Positions 11,401 through 20,841 of a stretch of DNA of 64,000 nt are shown piece by piece (the stretch's first letter is position 1; every line of letters begins with the position of its first letter). This DNA is from Microbotryomycetes sp. JL201 (Eukaryota > Basidiomycota > Microbotryomycetes). The stretch is from NCBI GenBank assembly GCA_033819885.1, contig JAQYUZ010000006.1, forward strand, positions 372,001 to 436,000. Direction: 5' to 3'. The translations under genes and the position numbers were made by a program. The notes beneath the pieces are model-generated. The model searched no databases, was not told the origin of the DNA, and saw only the letters and a program-made list of their open reading frames with translations.

Positions 11401-13134
11401 GCTGTCAGAATCGTCCGGATGATAGCTTGAACCAGTTGAACGAGGAGACTCGGGCACGATGTGCTCTTCGTCAATGTTGTCGTCCCTGAGCGTTTCAGAA
11501 GCTTGCGCGTCGTTGTGGTCGAATGCCGACGCACGTCGCCGCTCTCCCAACGAGCCGTAGCTCAGATCGAAAGGACCATCGTGGTCAGATGTAGAAAGCT
11601 CTGCGTCGCTGCGGGATCCTCCCGTGACAAAGCTCGCCGCGGCAGGGGATTCAGGTGCAGCGGACGATGACGGGCTTGGAGCCATGCGGCTAGGAGTGAG
11701 CCCCTGAGCCGAGCCAAATTGGCGAGAGCGCGAGGTCAAAGTCGGTGAGAGAGGCGATTTGTCGTACGTCGGCCTCGGTGGGCGTTTCGGTGATTCGTTC
11801 TTGAAGGCACCGGGCAACGTCGCCGTTTCTGTTAACGGCGCCTTTGGCGAATCTTGCGACGGCGACCAACGAGGTTTTGGCGGAGACAGCGGCACAGCAC
11901 TTGTCCGGATTTTCCCTGTCAGATCGGGGCTCGGCGGCAGGTCGCTCGGCGCCTGACGCGAGGATTTGACAGCGATCAGAGGCGAATTGTCTGGCTTCGT
12001 CGGCGTGGGCACATCCTTGTCGTCACCATCGAATTCGAGATGCAGCTGCTTTTCGATCTCATCCAACGCGCGAGATATTCGCCTTTCTTGCTTGGTGCCA
12101 AGTCCTTTCCGAGAGATCTGGTCTGCCGATACCGGTGCCGGTGAAGTGGTTGCGCCTGCGTTCGTCTTTGACCTCGTCAAACTCTTTTTGCTAGAACCTG
12201 ATCGTTTGCTCGCGGTCGAGTGAAGACTGCCGGACGACTTGCTCCTTTGAAGCTCCGTTTTGGTCGCCACTCGGCCGCCAAACATGGCGTTGCCGCTGCT
12301 GCCTCCGCGCACGAGCGGCGAAGAGGGTGGAATTGACCATCCAGACGTGCTCATCATTGGTGAGTGGAAAGAAGCGGACGAAGACGATGCCATGCTCGGC
12401 GAGCGTCCGGCTTCGATGATGGATGAGACGTTTGACCGGTCACCTGCGCCAGTCGAATTTGTCGCTGACAAGAATGGAGAAGCTAGCAGCGTCTCTGTTG
12501 TCGGCAAAGTCGCGGTCTGAACAGGTTGTTGAGAGGGTGACGCGGATGAACGGACGCCACTCCCGGCGTCGTGATCATTGTCGAGCTGACGCCAGTCGTG
12601 GCGAAATGGTTTCGCTTTAGAAATGGGATTTTTATGACGATCGACCATGTCTAATTGCTCCAGCACGTTCTCGGCTTCTCGGTCTGTGAGCGAGCCTGCC
12701 TGGCGGTGAATCCTGAGGACATGATTCTGGCCCTGTCAGCTGTCGAGCCCCAACGAGAAACATAGTGTGGAAGGTAAACTTGCTCAATCTGCTCTTGCAA
12801 CGCGTCGTAGCTGATCGCCTGTCCATCGCTGTCTTTGAGCAGCGAGAAGCGCTGCGTCAACTCGGGCTGAGCAGACCCCGCGCCACCAGACAGTCCCGTC
12901 AGCGCACTTGTCCAGTCAGCTAGGAGCCGTCCGAAGTGTACTGACGAGGATCAAGCTCGTCCTGAACGTGTCCATGTCCGGCAAGTCTGGAATGGCCGGC
13001 GCAGGTCGTTCAGCCTCCCGCCCGTTTGGTCGTCCAGCGCCACTGTCGCCGTTGACAGGCGGCGGCGGCTTTCTTTTTGGCGAATGAGCCGTCTTGACGT
13101 CGCCGCTCGTCGACTTGCGACGGAATCGGTTCAT
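8447..13134 (-). CDS. Conserved fungal protein of unknown function, mostly disordered
   Basis: I do not recognise a named function. Exons: 12946-13134, 12784-12866, 10821-12712, 8447-10767; 1494 residues. Only the first 120 residues look folded. They include MDTFRTSLIL joined to PELTQRFSLLK, then a helical stretch (SLTDREAENVLEQL). This N-terminal module resembles one found in uncharacterised filamentous-ascomycete proteins. The rest is Ser/Pro/Arg-rich low-complexity sequence with many basic phospho-site contexts and one predicted helix (LREAAEELGLPRDKVEEL) at roughly plus-strand 9400. Intron 1 uses donor GTCAGT; intron 2 (12713-12783) is best read as GC-AG (GA|GCAAGT), because only that keeps frame and places a CTGAC branch site about 25 nt upstream. 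An in-frame ATG at 13176 is an alternative start. Confidence 0.8.
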
Positions 13135-13450
13135 CGTAGAGTGTAGTCGGCCGAGGCGCTGCGCCTTCGAGAACAATGGCGCCGCGACCAGGTACCCAGG
13201 ACCCAGTCACCTGAGCTGCAAGAGCTGGGCTCCTTGAAGAGCTGCTGGCACCAAGCGATTACGATCGGGCGGCGGCGTGCGTCAGCAACAAGCGAAACGG
13301 CCGAGGCCTGTGCGCGAGCGCGACGCACGGGCCTCACAGTCACGTGTGACCTCACAGGAGGTTGCGAAAACATTGACAACATGGCACTACCACTGCACTC
13401 GCATACAAAGTACATAATTCCATCCCTCTCGTACGACAAGCGAAACAAGC
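13135..13450. other. Intergenic spacer, 316 bp
   Basis: Upstream region of the 1494-residue gene and 3' flank of the ITFG1-like gene, both transcribed leftward. I see no convincing exon, RNA gene or repeat. An in-frame upstream ATG at 13176 lies here and could extend the downstream gene by 14 residues. Confidence 0.5.
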
Positions 13451-15971
13451 TCAGCCCATGGCTCGCACATTGAGCGACAACAGCCTCGCCCTACGTTCCA
13501 TTTCGTCCGCCCGCTAATGGCAAAACATGTGCGCAAGTTCAGCATGGTACACACACGAGATCAGTCAAAACGGCCCAAAGCTCACCTTCTCGTTGATGTG
13601 CAGAACGAGGACGACGACGCCTAGGACGGCAATAGCCGCGCCCAGAGCTACCGTGACCCATGGAATCCAATCGCCTGGATGCAGGTACAGTTCTTTGCGC
13701 CAGCTGCCTGGGTCACGTCGATCCTCAGGCTGCCATGGGATGATGACAACCTGCGAATTGGGAATGAGGCCCTCGACGTTGATGAAATGGTCTGTTTGGT
13801 GGCGAGTCGAGCCAACAAACAAATTTTCGACATAATTGTTCGTTCGTCCGAGGCCAAAATACGAGTAAGGCGTCCCTAAAGACAAGTACGACGTTTGAGG
13901 GAGTTGCCCATCTGGAACACATCAAACTTGTCAGCGAGGGGCGCTTGCAACAGTCAGCTCGGTCCGAAAAAACTCACATTGTGTCGAACGGCGCGCACCA
14001 GCGGGATCCAAAACAGTGAACTTGTACGAAGCGCCAGAATAACTGACGCCATATGGCTGCGGAATGGGCAGGTTATCAACGAAGACTTGACGCCAAGGTC
14101 ACGTGACGCAGCGCTTACCTGATATCTCTCGCTCTCTTCCGGTTCGCACCAGCCCTGACATGCGCCATTCAAGACTGCATTGGTAATCTGTCAGCACAAT
14201 GGTAGACGAGCGCCGTTGACTTCGAAGAAAAGCTCACCGAGAGCCTTCAGAAAGAACGCGTCATGAAAGTAGTTGTTTTTGATGAACACGGCTCGACGAG
14301 CAGCACCAGTGTTTCCACTGCGCTGTATCAAAATATCCAACGACCCATCATCGTCGATGTCGATCCAATGGGCGCTCTCGACGTCTTGCAGCTTGAAAAG
14401 CGCTTCGGCGCCGTCTTTGACAACTCGGAAAGCTCTCCGTTTGAGCGCCACCTCGGCTTTTGTACAAGACGAGGAATCGCACGGGCGTGACTGTAGTAAT
14501 TGTGCTTCTCTACGCGTATTGGATGACGTCACTAGCAACAGATCAGGGTATCCATCGATGTTGTAATCGCCGATCGACGGAGGAGTCGGAAAATGTCCCC
14601 TGAAAGCTGTCGTCTCAGTGGCGAGCGAGCTGCCCGGCAGCAATTGTGAGATTGGGATATTTGTGAAAGCCTTTGTCACCACCGTCAGCGCCATGCCGCA
14701 TCTGGAAACTTATGGAAACCTTACGGAATTGTCCTCGTCCAGGCTGAAGTTGAACGTAAAGTCCGGGTCGGGGACGCACAGTGACTCTGGATCTCTGCAC
14801 TTGACACCATCAGCTGTGCTCGATGTGCACAGCGGCATTTGTTGATTGTACGCGATCGACAAGGCGCAATGTCCCGTCCGTGAGCAGGACGTGATGACCA
14901 TGTCGATGGTGCCGTCGCGATCTGGATCGGTTGTTCGGACGATTCAGCATTTGTCAGCAGCGGGAATCCGAGGCGCAGACTGACCCATGTCGGCAAAGCT
15001 GACGCTCTTTGTACCATCAGGCAGTTTGCCTTTGCGCGCGAGCTTGAACTGGCCTTCCTTGTCATTGAGCCAGATCTGATACGACAGGTGATCTTCGTTG
15101 TTGCCGTCCTGACACGTAAGAAACAGATCTGCCAAGCAATCGCCGTCAAGGTCGACGAAAGCATTGAAGTGCGGATCTGGAATCTTGCAGTCAAATGCGC
15201 TCATCTCGAAGGGCGGCGCCGACCTGCAGGGCAAGTGTCACTCTGTGCAGCGAGCGAATGTGCTTGTCATGAAACGCACGCATTGAACAGATATTCGCCA
15301 CGTGACTCGGCCCACATATTCTTGAGCAAGACCGGTCTGTGCTCTTTGTTGGGCGACATCGCAAGCAGATCAGTCCGCATGTCGCCTTGTGCGTCAAAGG
15401 GTGTAGGCTGTGCCATACTTGTCGATGGCACCGGCTTGGGATCGGCTGCAAAAGTTTGCGAACATGTAAATTGCCAAGCCTGAGTTGCGCTCGGAAGGGG
15501 CAAGCTCTTACACCAGGAGCCATTCTCTCGCTGGAGCAGTACTTGCATGTCCAAGGTCTCGTCTGATCCCCACCAACCGCCCGGATTCTTGCTGCCCATT
15601 AACAAAACGTCCAAGCGCCCGTCATAATCGTAATCGCCAGGGACCACATTTACGATCACAAAGTCGCTCTTTGTCCTGACGCGAGCCGACTCGTGCTCTC
15701 TGTACATGTACTTGACGCGATCCCACGTATACACAGACAATGTGCGTTGGTCCGAGGACAAGTAGAAGACGTCCAACAGCTGGTCGCCATTCAAGTCGCC
15801 GAACGCGGCCACAACCCCGTCATTCGGCAGACCGAGCGAGCCTGCGTCGATCAAGCGCTCTTCCACGAATCTGCGGCGCTCGCCTAGGTACCATGCGACC
15901 GTCGGCTGAGGCGCGAGCGCCACGAAGGTCAGGGCCAAGGCCCCGGCGGCGGCGACAGCGGCCTTGAGCAT
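13451..15971 (-). CDS. ITFG1/TIP-family FG-GAP repeat membrane protein
   Basis: Homologue of T-cell immunomodulatory protein (ITFG1; LNKN-1 in worms), a type I membrane protein with an extracellular or lumenal FG-GAP beta-propeller; its fungal role is unclear. Exons: 15280-15971, 14985-15223, 14725-14921, 14238-14670, 14119-14174, 13978-14056, 13586-13911, 13451-13513; 694 residues. A signal peptide begins at MLKAAVAAAGAL. FG-GAP calcium-loop motifs recur: FGDLNGDQLLDVFY, PGDYDYDGRLDVLL, FVDLDGDCLADLF, IGDYNIDGYPDLL and IDIDDDGSLDILI. The family-specific tail follows (YFGLGRTNNYVENLFVG, IPNSQVVIIP), then one transmembrane helix and a short basic cytosolic end. One intron uses donor GTCAGT (14984) and one an AAG acceptor (14671). 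An upstream in-frame ATG at 16082 would bury the signal peptide, so 15971 is preferred. Confidence 0.92.
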
Positions 15972-16179
15972 GCCCAGCGGCGTCACTCTGCACGCCCAGC
16001 CGCCTCCTTTGATCCGCACAATCGTTCTGGTCGGTCGCAGGAGCCCTTCGGGTGAGTGGTGCTTGGGCAGAGCTGAAACCAACTCGTCAATTGCTGCCGT
16101 TGCTTTGTCGCTTCAACTGTTCATTCCCCCTTACCCTCGACATTGCCCTCGCCGCCGCCTTGACCATTAAGAGGCGACA

Positions 16180-17763
16180 ATGTCTGCATGCATGGCCTCG
16201 AACGCGAGGCTCGTCAGCAAATTCACGTCACGGCCTGCGACGATCGCTCAGGCTCGGCGGACGCTCTTTGGCCTCGGCAAGCGCAACACAGAGACGAAGC
16301 ACAAAGACACGTTCGAAAAACGACCGCTGTTGTCCCAAGACGAGCTGTTCCATCCGCTATCGCAGAGCCCTTTCCCCGAAATGCGTGCAAAGGGCGAGCG
16401 CATCAAGAAGCTCGCTTACTGCCCCGTCTCGCTTGACAAGTACGGCGAAAAGGTGCACGTGTCATTTGAATGCAAACACTGCGGCTATCCAACTCACGCC
16501 ACCGAAGAACGCTGGGCCGAAGACCAGGAAAAGGCAAAGTACTGGCCCCGCCTGCGTGAAGCCAACGAAGATGAGCACGACCTCAGGAGCGGTAGAGAGA
16601 TGACAGAGTTCAGATTACCTGGTACCTTGATACGCACACAGTACAAAGCCGTTCTGTCTGTCCTGACCCTTACACTTGCAGGCGAGCAGCCTTACGAAGA
16701 GGCAGTCTCCATGGGCAACTGGGACGTGTTCCTGTACACGCGAGGGTTCCCATCAATCGATACGGAGAGGTCACGGCGTCACGTATCCAAACTGCTCACG
16801 TACCCGATGTCAATTGGGTCTGTCTTGCATGAGAACAGCCCGTACACGTTGCGAAATCAGCGATTGCTGCCCGAGGGCCTACGATCGTTATTTGGTAAGC
16901 CAGCATTGCAGCCAGCGCCGGCCAACTTTCGCTCATTCATTGTATCACCAGCCCTCCGGCAATCCCTGCACCCGCCAGCCAGCACGCGCGAAGCTCGGTC
17001 GTCATTGCCACCGACCCCGGTACGCATCTTTATCCTTGGAGCGCGAGCAGAGTCATCTTTGCCGGCCCACGTCCTTTCTCAACTCTCACACCTGTTCCCA
17101 CAAGTACCGCTTCACTTGTTCTTTGTCGGTCCAGAGGCTTACATCCCGCCACAGCCCAAGCTGAGCCGAACAGAGTCTGACCAATCAAAAGTGTGGGGCG
17201 TACCTTCGTACACTCGGATCGACTCTGAGCATTTGACAATCACCAACCTCAAAGCGTCATACTCTGATGTACATGACGTGCTTGGACCGTTCGACCCGTA
17301 CCTCGACGTGTTTTTCTCATTCTCGCCAGGGTTCGGCTTCCCGGACGAGCAAGACGTGTCAAAAGTCCAACTGGAAACGAACTGGCACTCTGCTATTCTG
17401 TCAATTCTTGAAACGAAATGCGCACTGTTTTGCACGGGCTTCTCACCGGCAGACATTGAACGAGACGTGGTCGCACTGGACAAGGTCGAAGGCGTCAAGG
17501 GAGAATTCGATTGGTTGTTGACGCCAGGAGAGAACGTTTTTTGCAGTGAAAAGTGGGAGGTGGCAGAGTTTGATCCTCGAGTGGCTGTCAAGACAAATTG
17601 GGGCATCTGGGGCATCCGGTGCGTTGCAGGCTCTCCTGTTTCAAGTGTCTCTTTCGACGATTTTGAACATTTGGCTGACCCGTCCGTCGGGACATTCGCA
17701 GAGGCAAGCGGTACGAAGTTCGCGGTGGCGAGGCAGGAGAAGTGTAGATTAATGAGTTGCTAG
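16180..17763 (+). CDS. MSS51: Mss51-type mitochondrial translational activator of COX1
   Basis: Mitochondrial matrix protein that, in yeast, activates COX1 mRNA translation and binds newly made Cox1. It opens with a mitochondrial-type basic N terminus (RLVSKFTSRP), then LAYCPVS, a paired-cysteine FECKHCGYPTH motif, LREANEDEHDLRSGREM, NWDVFLYTR, RRHVSKLLTYP and VRIFILGARAE, all in family order. The reading frame is open throughout, but two stop-free, in-frame introns sit inside it: 16622-16681 (60 nt) and 16895-16951 (57 nt). Removing them gives LPGEQPYEEA and RSLFALRQSLHPP, the continuous family sequence, and a 488-residue protein. The stop is only 42 bp from that of the convergent Dsc3 gene. 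Confidence 0.93.
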   Translation: MSACMASNARLVSKFTSRPATIAQARRTLFGLGKRNTETKHKDTFEKRPLLSQDELFHPLSQSPFPEMRAKGERIKKLAYCPVSLDKYGEKVHVSFECKHCGYPTHATEERWAEDQEKAKYWPRLREANEDEHDLRSGREMTEFRLPGTLIRTQYKAVLSVLTLTLAGEQPYEEAVSMGNWDVFLYTRGFPSIDTERSRRHVSKLLTYPMSIGSVLHENSPYTLRNQRLLPEGLRSLFGKPALQPAPANFRSFIVSPALRQSLHPPASTREARSSLPPTPVRIFILGARAESSLPAHVLSQLSHLFPQVPLHLFFVGPEAYIPPQPKLSRTESDQSKVWGVPSYTRIDSEHLTITNLKASYSDVHDVLGPFDPYLDVFFSFSPGFGFPDEQDVSKVQLETNWHSAILSILETKCALFCTGFSPADIERDVVALDKVEGVKGEFDWLLTPGENVFCSEKWEVAEFDPRVAVKTNWGIWGIRCVAGSPVSSVSFDDFEHLADPSVGTFAEASGTKFAVARQEKCRLMSC

Positions 17764-17805
17764 AATGTTACAACAAAAGAAAATTCTTTTCCTCAAACTC
17801 TGGAC

Positions 17806-19302
17806 CTAGTTGAACATCCTGAGCAATCCGAAAGTCACGTTGATGAACGTTCCGAGCACGATGGCGATGCTCATGCTGAATCTCGTGCGCGTCAGTCCGA
17901 GTCACGCTCGATCGCAGCGTTGCACTCACGCCCTGCTGAATGCTTGCGAACGGAAAAAGAAGAACGGCAGGAACGGCACAAAGAATCCTATGCACACGCC
18001 TTGCAGCAGAGTCGTCCAGTAGCGATCTTGGACTGATTTCGTTCGCGACGGGATGATCAGTGAAAATTACCGGAGCATACTTCAGCTGAACACTCACGTC
18101 CATCAGCCGATGCTGCTGCCTCGTTCTGGCCCGTCAAACCCTCCATCCATTGGTCTTCGAGCGCTCGCGCGTGCTCATCGTCATCTGGCCAGCCTCGCGT
18201 CAAGAATCGGCAAGGATAGAACAGTCTTGGGCTCACCTCCTTCGATGTTCACGCCCTGATTCCGTCGAAACTCGGCACGCATGGACGTGATGTCTTCCTC
18301 CGAAAAGCCTGCGTCCCGCAGGCGGTCAAACCCTTGCAGAGGCGTGATCTGCGCAGCCTGGAACGCCAATGTTACTGTTCAGCCACATCCAAACTCTTTT
18401 GCGGCAACACTTGGTCACTGACTTGGGCTTTCTCTTGTTCGCCGGACGCTAACATCTCTTCGTCGTCCATAGGTTCGCCGACAGAGCACTGCAGCCACAC
18501 GCGCTCGTCTTCCTGAACTTCGGTGCCGTCAAATTCGGTCCGTCGTTCTTTGCCTTTACCTTTGGCGTCGTCTGCATCTTTGGTTTTGTCGGTCGAATTG
18601 CCGGTGGCGATTGCGGAAGGTGCTCGGACATTGACCCCAATCTCTCGCCCGACCGCCTCAAGACCCTCTAATAATGCCTGAGAGTTTGGCTTGGTGGCCT
18701 TCTGAACGAGCTTTGCTCGCTTTGACAACAGCTGGACGGTGTAAGGCACGAGGAACGTTCCATCCGTGAGCAAGCGACCGAGCTGGATCAGCCGCAAGCG
18801 CCGAGGCCGGCCGTCAACGACCAGAGACGGCCTCAACAAACGAATCTGTACGCGCGTCAAAGTGCAGTCAGTTGTGAGGAAGCGCGCTCCGTGTGGGGTG
18901 GTCGCTCGGACTGACTCGTCGCTTGACCTGCCCGACGCTCTCACGTTCGCCGACCCAGATGTCCAGCAAGTCTTCTGAACCGTCTGTGAATCTGACGCAG
19001 AAGCTCATGCCAGCCGGCCCATTCGGAGCAGCCGCTTCGATGCCGCCATCGACGTCGACTTGCGGTGAAGCTGTGCTTGTCCGTACGTTGCGCGACGCGT
19101 ACCCGTTGCTATAACGTCTGGGCGCTTTGCCCTTTGACATGTTGCCAGCGCTTGCAGAGCGCGCCGAATGAACCGACGCGGCTGAGAACGGATTCGTCAC
19201 CGGCAGCAGCGGTGTCGCCTGCGTAGTCGGCATGCCGTCGTCGTCATCGTCACCGAGCTCGTCAGTCGACCGCCTTCGGTCGAAAGAGCCGGGCACGGGC
19301 AT
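17806..19302 (-). CDS. Dsc3-like subunit of the Golgi Dsc E3 ubiquitin ligase
   Basis: Dsc3 is a ubiquitin-like membrane subunit (DUF2407 domains) of the Golgi/endosome Dsc ligase, which in fission yeast cleaves SREBP under low sterol or oxygen. Exons: 18916-19302, 18423-18845, 18237-18357, 18098-18184, 17930-18032, 17806-17875; 396 residues. The N-terminal ubiquitin-like part contains VRFTDGSEDLLDIWVG and IQLGRLLTDGTFL. The C-terminal domain has GFDRLRDAGFSEEDI, MRAEFR, and EDQWMEG, followed by two transmembrane helices (CIGFFVPFLPFFFFR and a final VLGTFINVTFGLL). Two introns use GTCAGT donors (18915, 18422). The first 90 residues are low-complexity. Family order and spacing are complete, so the assignment is firm; regulation is not visible. 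Confidence 0.92.
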
Positions 19303-19620
19303 CGTCCTCGACGTGTGCGACGGAAACAGAACTCCGGTGGCGCTCGGGCCCCTACTGGTCTGCTAGGCATGACATTTCGGCACAGCAGATCGTCTCTTGC
19401 ATTGCTGTTGAGAAAAATAGATGAGGAGCATCACGACGGCATTCCGACTTTATACATTGACTCTCTGCCGCAGTCGACCGAACCGGGGTGAGGGCTTGCA
19501 CCTTGACACTCGACGTCGTAGACTCAAACGACCCTTCCATTCCTTAATTCACCTCGTCGGACAGCTCTGCGTGGCGCATCTACTTTTTCGTCGGTGTTCG
19601 TGCACACTCACGTGACGACA
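19303..19620. promoter_or_regulatory. Shared divergent promoter region
   Basis: 318 bp between the start codons of the Dsc3 gene (leftward) and the KRE9-like gene (rightward). No exon is supported. A TATAC-like AT-rich patch (ttatacattga, near 19450) is the only weak core-promoter candidate. Confidence 0.4.
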
Positions 19621-20680
19621 ATGAACTTGCCGGCTTTGCTGCTGCTCGTCGCCCCGGCTGTGCAGGCGATCTACTTTACATATCCGAGACCGGACACTGT
19701 ATGGGACACTCCTACCGGCAAGACAATCAGTGAGCTATACAGGCTGTGCATGCATACACTGGGCTTGGCCCACACGCAAACGAAAGAAAACCAATTCGCA
19801 CGAGCTGACAGTGATGGTGCAGCATGGAAATTCCAGCCGGGTGACCCAAGAGTAGGCAACATCATCCTTCAGTCGACCTCGGACGAGTCCAAGTGAGCTG
19901 TGACTGCCGCCCTCCGACCGGACGGTTGCCTCATCGGATGCCATTCTCTTCTCCAGATTCAGCCTCAACACGACGGTCGCATCGTCAGTCGCGCTGAATA
20001 ACGAGCAATTGCAATGGCCCAGCAACTTGGACCTCTCTCGCTATTCAGCCAATAGTTATGTACGTCAATGTGAGCTTGCGATCAGCCACTCGGAGTATTA
20101 ACCGTATTGGACTGTCTACCAGTTCCTGCGCATCGTCAACAGCCGTAATCCGCAAGATGTGTACACGTCTGTTGGTCCTTTCACCATCGAGGATATTGAC
20201 GGTACGGAATCGATCCGACCGACATTGGCGTAAGTTCTAAAGCCGGCCACACCAGTGCGGGCAGGTGGACTGATTCAAACGGCGAGCAGTCCACTTCCTT
20301 CGACCACGAGCTCATCAAGTACATCCCGTTCAATGTCGTCCAGCGCGCCTGCGACAACGTCGCCATCGAGCTCCTCGACAAGCAGCAGCTCTAGCACCAC
20401 GTCTACGTCTACCGAACCCGTCACGACGACAGTCATGTCAACGGCATCGACGCTGACCGTTACTTCGGGCGGAGCATCATTCGAGTCTATCATCACCACA
20501 CGTATCACTCGCACGGCCAGTGCCAGCAACTCTCAACCTACAATTCCACAGAGTCAATCACAAAACCCATCTAGTGGCGCTGGCGCCAACGTTGGTCAAC
20601 TACCCACTTTCATGTCCTCGTTCACGGGCGCAGCCAGTTGGGTTTGCTTGGTCGCTTGCTTCGTGATCTTGTTCGGGTGA
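19621..20680 (+). CDS. KRE9/KNH-like GPI-anchored surface protein
   Basis: Secreted fungal wall protein with an N-terminal Kre9/Knh1 Ig-like domain (PF10342) and a Ser/Thr stalk. Exons: 19621-19729, 19823-19892, 19957-20059, 20123-20229, 20290-20680; 259 residues. A signal peptide (MNLPALLLLVAPAVQA) is followed by the domain landmarks KTITWKFQPGDPRVG, ILQSTSDESKFSL and SVGPFTIEDID. About 110 Ser/Thr-rich residues follow, then a C-terminal hydrophobic stretch (WVCLVACFVILFG), the layout of a GPI-anchor signal. For the fourth intron I chose the consensus donor GTAAGT (20230) with acceptor 20289; an alternative pair (20202/20264) also keeps frame. The likely role is cell-wall beta-glucan structure or surface display, inferred from family only. 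Confidence 0.83.
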
Positions 20681-20841
20681 AACCACCTTCGACTCTCTAC
20701 TTCTTTGATGGGAACGAAAACAGACACTATTGGAGTGGCCCTTGACGGAACCACCCTCACTATCTTTTCATGTAGCCTTTAGAGAAGCTTCCTTTCCACC
20801 TCCTGTTGCACATTACAACTACAATTATCAAACATTTGCCG

